A DNA stretch of 7,185 bases from an uncultured bacterium (GTDB lineage Bacteria; Patescibacteriota; Dojkabacteria; B142; OLB20). The translations under genes were made by a program, and so were the position numbers. Position 1 is the stretch's first letter; each line of letters opens with the position of its first letter. Below are positions 1 through 5,726 of the stretch, in pieces. The stretch covers positions 1-7,185 of the forward strand of contig CALARN010000092.1 of assembly GCA_937889205.1 (NCBI GenBank), written 5' to 3'. The notes beneath the pieces are model-generated. The model was not told the DNA's origin. It worked only from the letters and a program-made list of their open reading frames with translations, and did not search any database.

Positions 1-191
1 ACATTATCCGTGCGAAGATTTTTGAAAAATTACAATTTTTAGGTTTTGCAATTGATAAAGATGCCAATGACGGTAAAATTAATGTAACTGAAAAGCTGAG
101 AATTAGTTTAGATACAAGTAAGCCTATCTGGATAATACCGGGGAATGAAGAGTTACAAATATATCGACAATTACTAACCATAGATGAGTGA
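1..191 (+). CDS. ackA: Acetate kinase, C-terminal end (partial; gene begins before the window)
   Basis: The frame whose codons start at position 3 is open from the window edge to a TGA at 189-191 and encodes the last 62 residues of a protein. The sequence ends with the C-terminal pattern of acetate kinase: IRAKIFEKLQFLGFAID, then a variable turn, then LRISLDTSKPIWIIPGNEEL before a short tail. In the family this matches the last helix and strand (R-x-x-(V/I)-x-x-x-L-x-x-LG, then VIPTNEEL-type). Acetate kinase interconverts acetyl phosphate plus ADP with acetate plus ATP in the cytoplasm, giving ATP by substrate-level phosphorylation in fermenters. The catalytic residues lie upstream and cannot be checked. 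The stop overlaps the next gene's start by 8 nt, so the two are probably co-transcribed. This is the only visible gene ending in TGA. Confidence 0.88.
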   Translation, partial: IIRAKIFEKLQFLGFAIDKDANDGKINVTEKLRISLDTSKPIWIIPGNEELQIYRQLLTIDE

Positions 192-708
192 TCAAGACCT
201 AGAAATAATATATAACCAGAATTTTAGAAAGCTTTACCGCTTTTTCTATTACAAGGTACTATCCCGAGAAATTGCTGAAGACTTGACTAGTGATACATTT
301 ATTAGTTTTGTAGAGATTTTACAAAACAAAACACATGGAGAGGTAAAAGACCCAGTAAAGTACCTTTATGGAATTGCCAAGCTGACATTACTAAAATTTC
401 TGAGAGAAAAATATAACAGTATTCAATCTATTCCCATAGAATCTGAAAATGACTTTGGAGGCTATGTTGACAGCTATTTAGAAGATATCGATAACTCCCC
501 TACCCCTGAAGACTTTGCCATTAAATACATAAATGAATTACCAGAAAAGCAGCGATTAGTATTGACGCTAAGACTAATTGACAAAAACTCACTTGCTGAG
601 ATTTGTAAAATATTAGACAAAGATATGAACTATGTAAAAACTACTCAAAAAAGGGGTCTAAAAAACTTGAAACTGTTATTTGCTGCGGGTCAATGTACAC
701 CCGATTAA
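184..708 (+). CDS. ECF-like RNA polymerase sigma factor (sigma-70 family)
   Basis: A 174-residue cytoplasmic protein with the two-domain layout of extracytoplasmic-function sigma factors. Residues about 10-76 form region 2, including RKLYRFFYYKVLSREIAEDLTSDTFI (core-polymerase-binding and -10 recognition helices). Residues about 112-166 form region 4, with LPEKQRLVLTLRLIDKNSLAEICKILD as the start of the helix-turn-helix that reads the -35 element. The linker 77-111 is acidic and there is no region 1 or 3, as expected for this class. The ATG at 184 lies inside the end of ackA (shared ATGAGTGA) with no Shine-Dalgarno sequence, so translation may depend on coupling to ackA. The next gene encodes a single-pass membrane protein with the expected position of an anti-sigma factor. 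The ECF subgroup and target promoters cannot be read from the sequence. Confidence 0.88.
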   Translation: MSDQDLEIIYNQNFRKLYRFFYYKVLSREIAEDLTSDTFISFVEILQNKTHGEVKDPVKYLYGIAKLTLLKFLREKYNSIQSIPIESENDFGGYVDSYLEDIDNSPTPEDFAIKYINELPEKQRLVLTLRLIDKNSLAEICKILDKDMNYVKTTQKRGLKNLKLLFAAGQCTPD

Positions 709-723
709 ACTATATTTTTGACT

Positions 724-1842
724 ATGAAAAACGAACAAGATTTTGAAAATTTAATACAAAAACTATCACCTCAGGCTTCATTGCCTAGTGTTGCTTTTGA
801 GAACAGGCTGCGTAGCAAATTACTTGAAAAAAATAAGGGACCTTTATTGAAGAGAATGCAAAATTCAATTAACTACATTTTCTTTGGTACTCAGGGCATA
901 CCTTTTAATCACTTTGGATTATTGACTGCCGCAGTTTTAGTAATTGCCGTTCTTATGTCGGGTTTGTTTGTCTGGAGGATTAATCAACAAGAAAATATTA
1001 TTCAGCCAATAGCGCAAATTTCTGCCCAAGAGACCTACACCGTGCTTAGAAATGTATATCTTAATAACCCCACTGCATTGATTACTGCAAATTCGCAAAC
1101 AGGACTCTTAACTGAGCTATTAAGTCGCAGTGAAGTCACCCAACCGACAGTACTTAACGCCCTAGTAAAAGTAGAAGCAGATAATGAAGATATCGCGATT
1201 ACAAAAGATTATAATTTTTTTCATGTCACTTATATTAGTACTGTAGGCCCGTTAGCCCCAAGCTGTACTGGTTTTAATACAGATAATTCGATACTTAATA
1301 CTTATCTTTATGAGAATGTGCTTTTAGACAATAGCAAAAGCTATTTTTTCAAATCTGTGCTAACAGACTTTGCTGGTGTAATTAAAAGTAGTGCTATTAC
1401 AGATAACGTAGCTACATATATTTATGAAGACGGTATGTATATTGAACAACCAGAAGCTTCACCTATGGCCACAGACAACACTGAATTGATTTCTAAAACT
1501 GAGCTAAGCGATATATTTGGTGAAAATTCAAAACTTACAAAAGTTGAAATTGGCGAAAAAAGCTATTATGAATCCATTGTTGTCAAAGACATTGAAAAAG
1601 GTGATTTATGCGCATCTGAAAACGCAGAGCCTAGACAATTGTTAATAGTAAACTTAATTGACCCTGCAATAGACTATCAGATTGTGGCGACCTCTTACTA
1701 TCTAGACATTATCGATACCGAGCACTTGATTTTGAAAAGCGAAAACAAATATGAAAAAATCTATCTTGAAGAGCAAGAAGCACTTAATACCTACTTCAAT
1801 CCAGCGACACGATTAACACTAAAGAATGAGGAGATTGAGTAA
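724..1842 (+). CDS. Putative membrane anti-sigma factor / sigma-linked single-pass membrane protein
   Basis: A 372-residue protein starting 15 nt after the sigma-factor stop. I chose the ATG at 724 over an in-frame TTG at 718. Residues 1-63 are charged and presumably cytoplasmic, with a helix-forming stretch PSVAFENRLRSKLLEK at 21-36. Short N-terminal motifs of this kind occur in membrane proteins paired with ECF sigma factors. Residues about 65-84 are one clear transmembrane helix (LLTAAVLVIAVLMSGLFVW), and the remaining ~285 residues should lie outside the membrane. No zinc anti-sigma motif (HxxxCxxC) is present. The only two cysteines, C181 and C296, are both in the outer part and could form a disulfide. 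Gene order and topology suggest it holds the sigma factor inactive until a surface signal arrives. That role is inferred, and I do not recognise the outer domain. Confidence 0.72.
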   Translation: MKNEQDFENLIQKLSPQASLPSVAFENRLRSKLLEKNKGPLLKRMQNSINYIFFGTQGIPFNHFGLLTAAVLVIAVLMSGLFVWRINQQENIIQPIAQISAQETYTVLRNVYLNNPTALITANSQTGLLTELLSRSEVTQPTVLNALVKVEADNEDIAITKDYNFFHVTYISTVGPLAPSCTGFNTDNSILNTYLYENVLLDNSKSYFFKSVLTDFAGVIKSSAITDNVATYIYEDGMYIEQPEASPMATDNTELISKTELSDIFGENSKLTKVEIGEKSYYESIVVKDIEKGDLCASENAEPRQLLIVNLIDPAIDYQIVATSYYLDIIDTEHLILKSENKYEKIYLEEQEALNTYFNPATRLTLKNEEIE

Positions 1843-1843
1843 T

Positions 1844-2575
1844 TTATGCTAACACAATTGCATTAGCAACTACACCAGCAGTTTCAGTTCTCAAGATTGG
1901 TAGATCAAGGTAGCATACTTGTGCACCTTTAGATACGGCTAAATCAACCTCGGTAGGAGAAAACCCACCCTCAGGGCCAATAAAAACTAACACAAGGCTA
2001 CCCGCTTTAATTTCGGATTTTAGCTCTAAGAGGTTTTTTGCTGACGCGACTTCTCTTGAGTGTAGTAAGAGCTTGTAATCTGCTTTAAAATCTAAAGCTT
2101 CGACAAACGACATTGGCCCATAAAAATCTGGAAGTATCTTTGCCTCAGCTTGTCTTACAGCCTCAACTGCAACTCTTTGCAAGCGAAGCATTTTAGTCTT
2201 TGTATATGTTTCTTTTTTAACAACGGCATATTCAGAGTCAAATAATACAAACCCTTGAACACCAAGTTCGGTATTCATTCTGACAATAGTATCTAGTTTA
2301 CCTGATCGAGGTAATGCTTGAGCAAGAAACACTGCCGGTTTGGTATATTCAGATTGATCTTTTTCAGTCTCAACAATACCCGCTGCTTGTGTTTTGGTTA
2401 AAAAACCAATACTAGCAATATATTCTCTCCCCTCGCCATCAAACAACTCAATCTTATCGCCTTTATTTAAACGCAAAACAACCCGCATATGATTTATTGT
2501 TTGCGAGTCTTCTATTAAAAATCTTTTTCTTTTTATTGCGCCTTTATACACGAAAAAGCGTGGTAGTTGTTGCAT
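1844..2575 (-). CDS. rsmE: 16S rRNA (uracil1498-N3)-methyltransferase RsmE
   Basis: A 243-residue SPOUT-class (trefoil-knot) methyltransferase that uses S-adenosylmethionine to methylate N3 of U1498 in 16S rRNA of the assembled small subunit. The N-terminal PUA-like part is visible (LPRFFV at 4-9, NHMRVVLRLNKGDKIELFDG at 28-47). The catalytic part follows, with PRSGKLDTIVRMNTELGV at 89-106, VFIGPEGGFSPTEV at 197-210 and ILRTETA at 227-233. Length and order fit the family. The residues before ILRTETA read LDLP where most members have LGPR, and the usual E-Q-S-x-R segment reads RQAEAK at 141-146, so this is a somewhat divergent copy. The ATG at 2575 has an AAAAGG stretch just upstream, the nearest thing to a Shine-Dalgarno in the window, and a good minus-strand promoter about 18 nt before it. 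It converges on the anti-sigma gene with one base between stops. Confidence 0.93.
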   Translation of the reverse strand: MQQLPRFFVYKGAIKRKRFLIEDSQTINHMRVVLRLNKGDKIELFDGEGREYIASIGFLTKTQAAGIVETEKDQSEYTKPAVFLAQALPRSGKLDTIVRMNTELGVQGFVLFDSEYAVVKKETYTKTKMLRLQRVAVEAVRQAEAKILPDFYGPMSFVEALDFKADYKLLLHSREVASAKNLLELKSEIKAGSLVLVFIGPEGGFSPTEVDLAVSKGAQVCYLDLPILRTETAGVVANAIVLA

Positions 2576-2599
2576 ATTGCCTTTTAAAAATACCCTAGT

Positions 2600-2628
2600 A
2601 TTTTACCACTATAGGATACGATACTCAA
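2600..2628 (-). promoter_or_regulatory. Promoter for rsmE
   Basis: On the minus strand TTGAGT (2628-2623) is followed after 17 nt by TAAAAT (2605-2600), and the -10 is preceded by TGG, making an extended -10. Transcription would start near 2593, giving a leader of about 18 nt before the ATG at 2575. The call rests on consensus resemblance only. Confidence 0.55.
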
Positions 2629-2659
2629 GCGGAATTAATGCTGGTAAAAATAAATATCA

Positions 2660-2668
2660 TGTTATAAT
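2660..2668 (+). promoter_or_regulatory. Extended -10 promoter for the 88-residue gene
   Basis: TGT followed by a perfect TATAAT (2663-2668) forms an extended -10 element. No good -35 is visible at the usual distance; the best candidate is CTGGTA at 2641-2646. Transcription would begin near 2675, about 16 nt before the ATG at 2691. It lies back-to-back with the rsmE promoter. Confidence 0.55.
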
Positions 2669-2690
2669 CATACAGTATTAAAATAATTTC

Positions 2691-2957
2691 ATGGTACAAC
2701 CAGCAATTCCTTCAGAAAGCGAACTACCTCAGAACTTCGCTAAAGTTGAATCTGTTGCAATGACACCTACAAAAGAGGGCATGATGGCTGTCATCGGTAT
2801 AATTTGCAGCGAAAAAATTGTGCTTAGAGATTTAAATAATATGTTTGTCGAAACGGCGGCAACATTTAAACTTTCGAATCCAGACATAACATTAATTGGT
2901 CCGGGCAGACTACCAGACACCTTGTTATTTAATGTAACCGGCATCTCAGAACCATAA
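2691..2957 (+). CDS. Small protein of unknown function, 88 residues
   Basis: I do not recognise this protein. It is 88 residues long and soluble-looking, with no signal peptide or transmembrane segment and a single cysteine (C39). The first 20 residues are polar and Pro/Glu-rich. The rest alternates hydrophobic stretches (AVIGIICSEKIVL at 33-45, ITLIGPGRLPDTLLFNVTGI at 66-85) compatible with a small alpha/beta fold. Support for it being a real gene: it has its own promoter-like TGTTATAAT about 16 nt before the start and it fills the space between rsmE and the tRNA genes. The opposite-strand frame in the same region has no such signals. There is no Shine-Dalgarno motif before the ATG at 2691, and a start at 2760 is possible. 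Confidence 0.6.
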   Translation: MVQPAIPSESELPQNFAKVESVAMTPTKEGMMAVIGIICSEKIVLRDLNNMFVETAATFKLSNPDITLIGPGRLPDTLLFNVTGISEP

Positions 2958-2964
2958 AGAGAGA

Positions 2965-2994
2965 TTGTTTTAGATAAGGCATGTGCGGTATAAT
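2965..2994 (+). promoter_or_regulatory. Promoter for the tRNA-Val/tRNA-Ala pair
   Basis: TTGTTT (2965-2970), an 18-nt spacer, then a perfect TATAAT (2989-2994). Transcription would start near 3001, about 15 nt before tRNA-Val, which fits a tRNA leader. Unlike the mRNA promoters here it has no TGn extension. Confidence 0.65.
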
Positions 2995-3015
2995 TTCATC
3001 TGTCTATTTTTCTTT

Positions 3016-3091
3016 GGCCGCATAGTTCAGTTGGTAGAACGTTCGATTCACATTCGAAAGGTCACAGGTTCGATTCCTGTTGCGGCCACCA
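3016..3091 (+). tRNA. tRNA-Val, anticodon CAC
   Basis: A complete 76-nt cloverleaf with the CCA end encoded. The acceptor stem GGCCGCA/TGCGGCC is perfectly paired. The D stem is GTTC/GAAC with GG in the loop, and the anticodon stem TTCGA/TCGAA has loop TTCACAT, placing CAC at positions 34-36 (reads GUG, valine). The T arm is ACAGG-TTCGATT-CCTGT and the discriminator is A73. Core bases are canonical (U8, A14, G15 with C48, G18G19, A21). The next tRNA gene starts 9 nt later, so the two probably share one precursor. Confidence 0.95.
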
Positions 3092-3100
3092 ATGTTAATT

Positions 3101-3176
3101 GGGCCTGAAGTTTAACTGGTTGAACACTGCATTCGCATTGCAGAGGCAGACGGTTCGAGTCCGTTCAGGTCCACCA
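3101..3176 (+). tRNA. tRNA-Ala, anticodon CGC
   Basis: A complete 76-nt cloverleaf with encoded CCA. The acceptor stem GGGCCTG/CAGGTCC contains the G3:U70 wobble pair that alanyl-tRNA synthetase recognises, an independent confirmation of identity. The D stem is GTTT/GAAC with a U:G pair at 13:22. The anticodon stem CTGCA/TGCAG has loop TTCGCAT, giving anticodon CGC (reads GCG). The T arm is GACGG-TTCGAGT-CCGTT with one G:U pair. The core is unusual: position 8 is A instead of the near-universal U, position 21 is U instead of A, and the 15/48 pair would be A/A. It may be functional with a modified core or be drifting. Confidence 0.92.
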
Positions 3177-3217
3177 GCTTTAATTACAGCTACGTCATTT
3201 GCTCATTCATCAAGAGA

Positions 3218-3230
3218 GTTATAGTATTTG
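3218..3230 (+). promoter_or_regulatory. Possible Zur-like operator before the zinc importer
   Basis: The 13 bases GTTATAGTATTTG match 9 of the 12 fixed positions of the enterobacterial Zur core GTTATAnTATAAC; the right half-site is degraded. It sits just upstream of the -10 element of the importer, where a repressor would block polymerase. AT-rich DNA produces such matches by chance and no Zur gene is in the window, so this is a weak call. Confidence 0.25.
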
Positions 3231-3237
3231 ACAACTT

Positions 3238-3246
3238 TGCTATAGT
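3238..3246 (+). promoter_or_regulatory. Extended -10 promoter for the zinc importer operon
   Basis: TGC followed by TATAGT (3241-3246) forms an extended -10, within TTTGCTATAGT (3236-3246). Transcription would start near 3253, about 18 nt before the ATG at 3271. The perfect TTGACA at 3228-3233 is only 7 nt upstream of this -10 and cannot be its -35. Paired instead with sequence 15-18 nt downstream, it meets no good -10. Confidence 0.5.
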
Positions 3247-3270
3247 TAAACAATTAATAAATACATATTG

Positions 3271-4203
3271 ATGAAAAGATTCTTAATTATTCCAGTCTTA
3301 ATAATCGCAGTTGTTGCCCTCTTGTTCATTAGTAATCCTGCCACGAATACAGATTCTGGCGACAAAATAAAAGTAGCTGTATCAATTAGACCTTTAGCCG
3401 ACCTAGTTAAACAGGTGGGTGGTGAATATGTTGAAACTATAACAGTGCTTCCTGATGGCTCAAGCCCACATACTTATGAACCGATGGCCTCTGATTTAGC
3501 CAAACTTAATAACACTAAGATAGCGTTTATGATTGGGCAGAACCTAGATGATTGGGCTTTAACAATGTTGCAATCAGGGATTAGCACAGAATATAAAACC
3601 ATTGACCTCTCACAAGATATCGATTTACTAATTTCAGACCATGAACATGACGAAGATGAGGAGGAGCATGAAGAGGAAGAAGAGCACGACGAAGACGAAA
3701 ACTACGACCCCCATTATTGGCTATCTTATACAAATGCAAAAATAATGGTCAATCGTATTGCAGAAGAATTGGCAAGCATAGATGCTGGAAACAAAGACTA
3801 CTACCTTGCAAATGCAACTACATATAATAAAGAATTAGATAAGGCCAGAACAGCAGCGGTTGCAAAGTTAGCTAACCTACCCACGAATGGCATCATAACT
3901 TTTCATAATGCCTATCAATATTTCGCAAACGACTTAGGGCTTGAAATTGTAGCGACAGTTCACCCCTTTCCCGGCAACGAACCAACCGCTCAATATTTAG
4001 CAGAAGTTGGTGAAGTTATTAATACTTACAATATCAAGACATTGTTTAGAGAGCCTGAATTATCTGATGCAGTAGTAGCAGCGCTAGCCGCTGATTATGG
4101 AGCTAAGATTGAAACACTAAACCCGTTAGGTGTAGCAAATAGTAGCTTTATTGAAATGATGACATATAATGTAGATACTATAACTAAAGCATTGAGTAAT
4201 TAA
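3271..4203 (+). CDS. znuA: Zinc ABC transporter substrate-binding protein (ZnuA/AdcA-type, cluster A-I)
   Basis: A 310-residue metal-binding protein that should capture zinc outside the membrane and hand it to the permease encoded downstream. Residues 4-20 are a hydrophobic signal/anchor. There is no cysteine in the protein, hence no lipobox, so it is either secreted by cleavage or held by an uncleaved N-terminal helix. Family ligand positions are visible: H67 in SPHTYEP, H148 in DPHYW and H212 in ITFHNAYQYF. His at the third site points to zinc over manganese. A metal-loop insertion at 123-143 consists entirely of Asp, Glu and His (17 acidic, 4 His). The segment NPLG at 284-287 has Asn where many relatives have the Asp that is a fourth ligand in TroA/PsaA. 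I chose the ATG at 3271 over a TTG at 3268. No Shine-Dalgarno is seen. The stop overlaps the ATPase start by one base. Confidence 0.92.
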   Translation: MKRFLIIPVLIIAVVALLFISNPATNTDSGDKIKVAVSIRPLADLVKQVGGEYVETITVLPDGSSPHTYEPMASDLAKLNNTKIAFMIGQNLDDWALTMLQSGISTEYKTIDLSQDIDLLISDHEHDEDEEEHEEEEEHDEDENYDPHYWLSYTNAKIMVNRIAEELASIDAGNKDYYLANATTYNKELDKARTAAVAKLANLPTNGIITFHNAYQYFANDLGLEIVATVHPFPGNEPTAQYLAEVGEVINTYNIKTLFREPELSDAVVAALAADYGAKIETLNPLGVANSSFIEMMTYNVDTITKALSN

Positions 4204-4889
4204 TGGATAACCCAGCATTTTCAATTAAAAACTTAGAGCTTAGATACAAGGATAATACTGTTATCTCAAAATTGACTTGTGATATCGCTGCTCATAAAAT
4301 TAGCTACATTATTGGCAGCAATGGAGCAGGAAAAAGCACTTTAGTAAAGACGCTAATCGGCACCTTGAAGCCCCATACTGGCACAATTAGGATATTTGGT
4401 AAGCCATTAGATAGCAAAGCAATTGCCGAACATGTTGGCTATGTGCCCCAATATAGTAGTATTGATAGAAGCTTCCCCATTACTGTTAATGAGATGATAG
4501 CCTTAGAATGTAATCAAAAAACACATTGCAATATTGGTATTTTAGGACATTTAAAAATCTTTAATGCAGAGAAGCTAATTAACAAGAAAATCTCGGAACT
4601 ATCTGGGGGTGAACTACAGAAAGCCCTAATAGCAAGAGCACTGGTTACTAATCCTGAGATTTTAATTTTAGATGAGCCATTTAATAACCTAGATCATAAA
4701 ACAGAATTCGATTTGATAGCTTTACTTAAGAATTTAGAAGCTGAACATGGCAAAACCATTATCTTTGTTACTCACGACTTAAGTATTATTAATTTAGAAA
4801 ATGCCAACGCCCTCTACCTTAACCACGGAACTGGTGTTTATGGACAAGCAAAAGAAGTAGTTAAAGAACATCAATTAATGAAAATATAA
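4203..4889 (+). CDS. znuC: Zinc ABC transporter ATP-binding protein
   Basis: A 228-residue cytoplasmic ATPase that powers the importer by binding and hydrolysing ATP as a dimer. All ABC motifs are intact: Walker A GSNGAGKST at 38-46, Q-loop Gln83 in YVPQYSSIDRSFPITV (typical of the zinc/manganese branch), signature LSGGE at 133-137 followed by LQKALIARAL, Walker B ILILDE at 153-158, D-loop NNLD at 161-164 and switch His191 in FVTHD. The length is normal for the family. Its ATG shares one base with the previous stop (TAATG), and it ends in the same TAATG overlap with the permease gene. No Shine-Dalgarno is present, so re-initiation after the upstream gene is the likely mode of translation. Confidence 0.95.
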   Translation: MDNPAFSIKNLELRYKDNTVISKLTCDIAAHKISYIIGSNGAGKSTLVKTLIGTLKPHTGTIRIFGKPLDSKAIAEHVGYVPQYSSIDRSFPITVNEMIALECNQKTHCNIGILGHLKIFNAEKLINKKISELSGGELQKALIARALVTNPEILILDEPFNNLDHKTEFDLIALLKNLEAEHGKTIIFVTHDLSIINLENANALYLNHGTGVYGQAKEVVKEHQLMKI

Positions 4890-5704
4890 TGGATATAATA
4901 AGTGTTTTTCAACTTGGATTCATGCAACGAGCTTTAATAGCTAGCGTTATCGTTGCAGTTCTGTGCGCAATTTGGGGTATATTTGTAGTCTTAAGAAAAC
5001 AAGCATACCTAAGTGATGCAGTTGCCCATGCTTCTTTAACCGGAATTGCAATTGGTATATTATTGGGCTGGAGCTATTTACCCCTAGCCCTACTTGCGGG
5101 CATCACTCTTGCCATTGCTATTACGTACTTGAAGAAACACAGTAACCTTGCAGACGATACTTTGATTGGTATAATTTATACTTTTATGTTCGCAATTGGC
5201 ATCATTCTATTAAGCTTATTCCCCGGATACAGACCTGACTTATTCAGTTATCTTTTTGGCTCATTACTAAGCGTTACCTGGGCAGACATTATCGTTAACA
5301 TTGTCGTTTTAATTATCTCTGCTTTAATAATGATGATATTCTATCGCAAGTTGCTTTATGTGGCCTTTGATGCAGAAGCTGCAAGCATTCGTGGCATTAA
5401 TACTAATCTTTATGAGTACCTGATCAACATTGCCATAAGTATAGCTACTATTGTGGCTATAAAATCAGTCGGTATAGTTATGGTGGCGGCACTGCTTCTT
5501 GTTCCGGCAGCAAGCGCCAAACTCATCTCTAAAAGCTTTAAGCAGATGTTTCCTAATGCCATTATCATTAGCTTGTTAGCATCGCTAATTGGCATTATTA
5601 GTTCATATTATTTAAATACCCCCTCAGGTGCTACCATAGTTGTAGTTGCGACTATGCTTTTCTTTATGGTCTTTGGCTACTCAAAAATTACTACCAAACA
5701 CTAA
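4889..5704 (+). CDS. znuB: Zinc ABC transporter permease (ABC-3 family)
   Basis: A 271-residue integral membrane protein with seven or eight hydrophobic helices, the channel component of the importer. Family landmarks are in order: LRKQAYLSDAVAHASLTGIA at 35-54 (conserved loop with D43 and H47), FDAEAASIRGINTN at 160-173 (cytoplasmic coupling region before the core helices), VGIVMVAALLLVPAASAKL at 194-212 and the small-residue loop TPSGATIVVV at 244-253. Length and motifs match permeases of the ZnuB/AdcB/MntB group; metal choice is inferred from the binding protein's third-site His. It starts in a TAATG overlap with the ATPase gene and ends 22 nt before the next small gene, with no terminator hairpin between them. 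Confidence 0.94.
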   Translation: MDIISVFQLGFMQRALIASVIVAVLCAIWGIFVVLRKQAYLSDAVAHASLTGIAIGILLGWSYLPLALLAGITLAIAITYLKKHSNLADDTLIGIIYTFMFAIGIILLSLFPGYRPDLFSYLFGSLLSVTWADIIVNIVVLIISALIMMIFYRKLLYVAFDAEAASIRGINTNLYEYLINIAISIATIVAIKSVGIVMVAALLLVPAASAKLISKSFKQMFPNAIIISLLASLIGIISSYYLNTPSGATIVVVATMLFFMVFGYSKITTKH

Positions 5705-5711
5705 GCGCTTT

Positions 5712-5720
5712 TGCTATCAT
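5712..5720 (+). promoter_or_regulatory. Extended -10 promoter, possibly leaderless, for the 39-residue gene
   Basis: TGC plus TATCAT (5715-5720) in TTTTGCTATCAT. A start 6-7 nt downstream would fall on or next to the A of the ATG at 5727, so the transcript could be leaderless. No -35 is recognisable. The motif closely resembles those at 3236-3246 and 5832-5842. Confidence 0.45.
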
Positions 5721-5726
5721 TTATTA

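Noticed and set aside
189..191. TGA read as glycine (code 25, as in Gracilibacteria)
   Set aside because: No in-frame TGA is needed inside any gene, and reading through ackA adds only a short unrelated tail.
718..723. TTG start for the anti-sigma gene
   Set aside because: ATG at 724 is two codons downstream and no Shine-Dalgarno favours TTG.
1847..1868. Inverted repeat TGCTAA/TTAGCA as a terminator for the sigma operon
   Set aside because: The 6-bp stem with a 10-nt loop and no T-tract is too weak to call.
2729..2944. 71-residue minus-strand frame opposite the 88-residue gene
   Set aside because: It lies wholly within the plus-strand gene, and no promoter or start signal was seen for it.
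3177..3217. Terminator after the tRNA pair
   Set aside because: Only short AGCT repeats are present; there is no stable stem followed by T residues.
3228..3233. Perfect TTGACA as the -35 of the znuA promoter
   Set aside because: TATAGT is only 7 nt away and no acceptable -10 lies 15-18 nt downstream, so the match is probably chance.
3268..3270. TTG start for znuA
   Set aside because: It directly precedes an ATG that gives a normal signal/anchor start.
5410..5595. 61-residue minus-strand frame within znuB
   Set aside because: It is the antisense shadow of a conserved permease region.
5646..5726. N-terminal extension of the small membrane protein
   Set aside because: It overlaps znuB out of frame. 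The ATG at 5727 has a promoter-like element directly before it and yields a clean membrane peptide.
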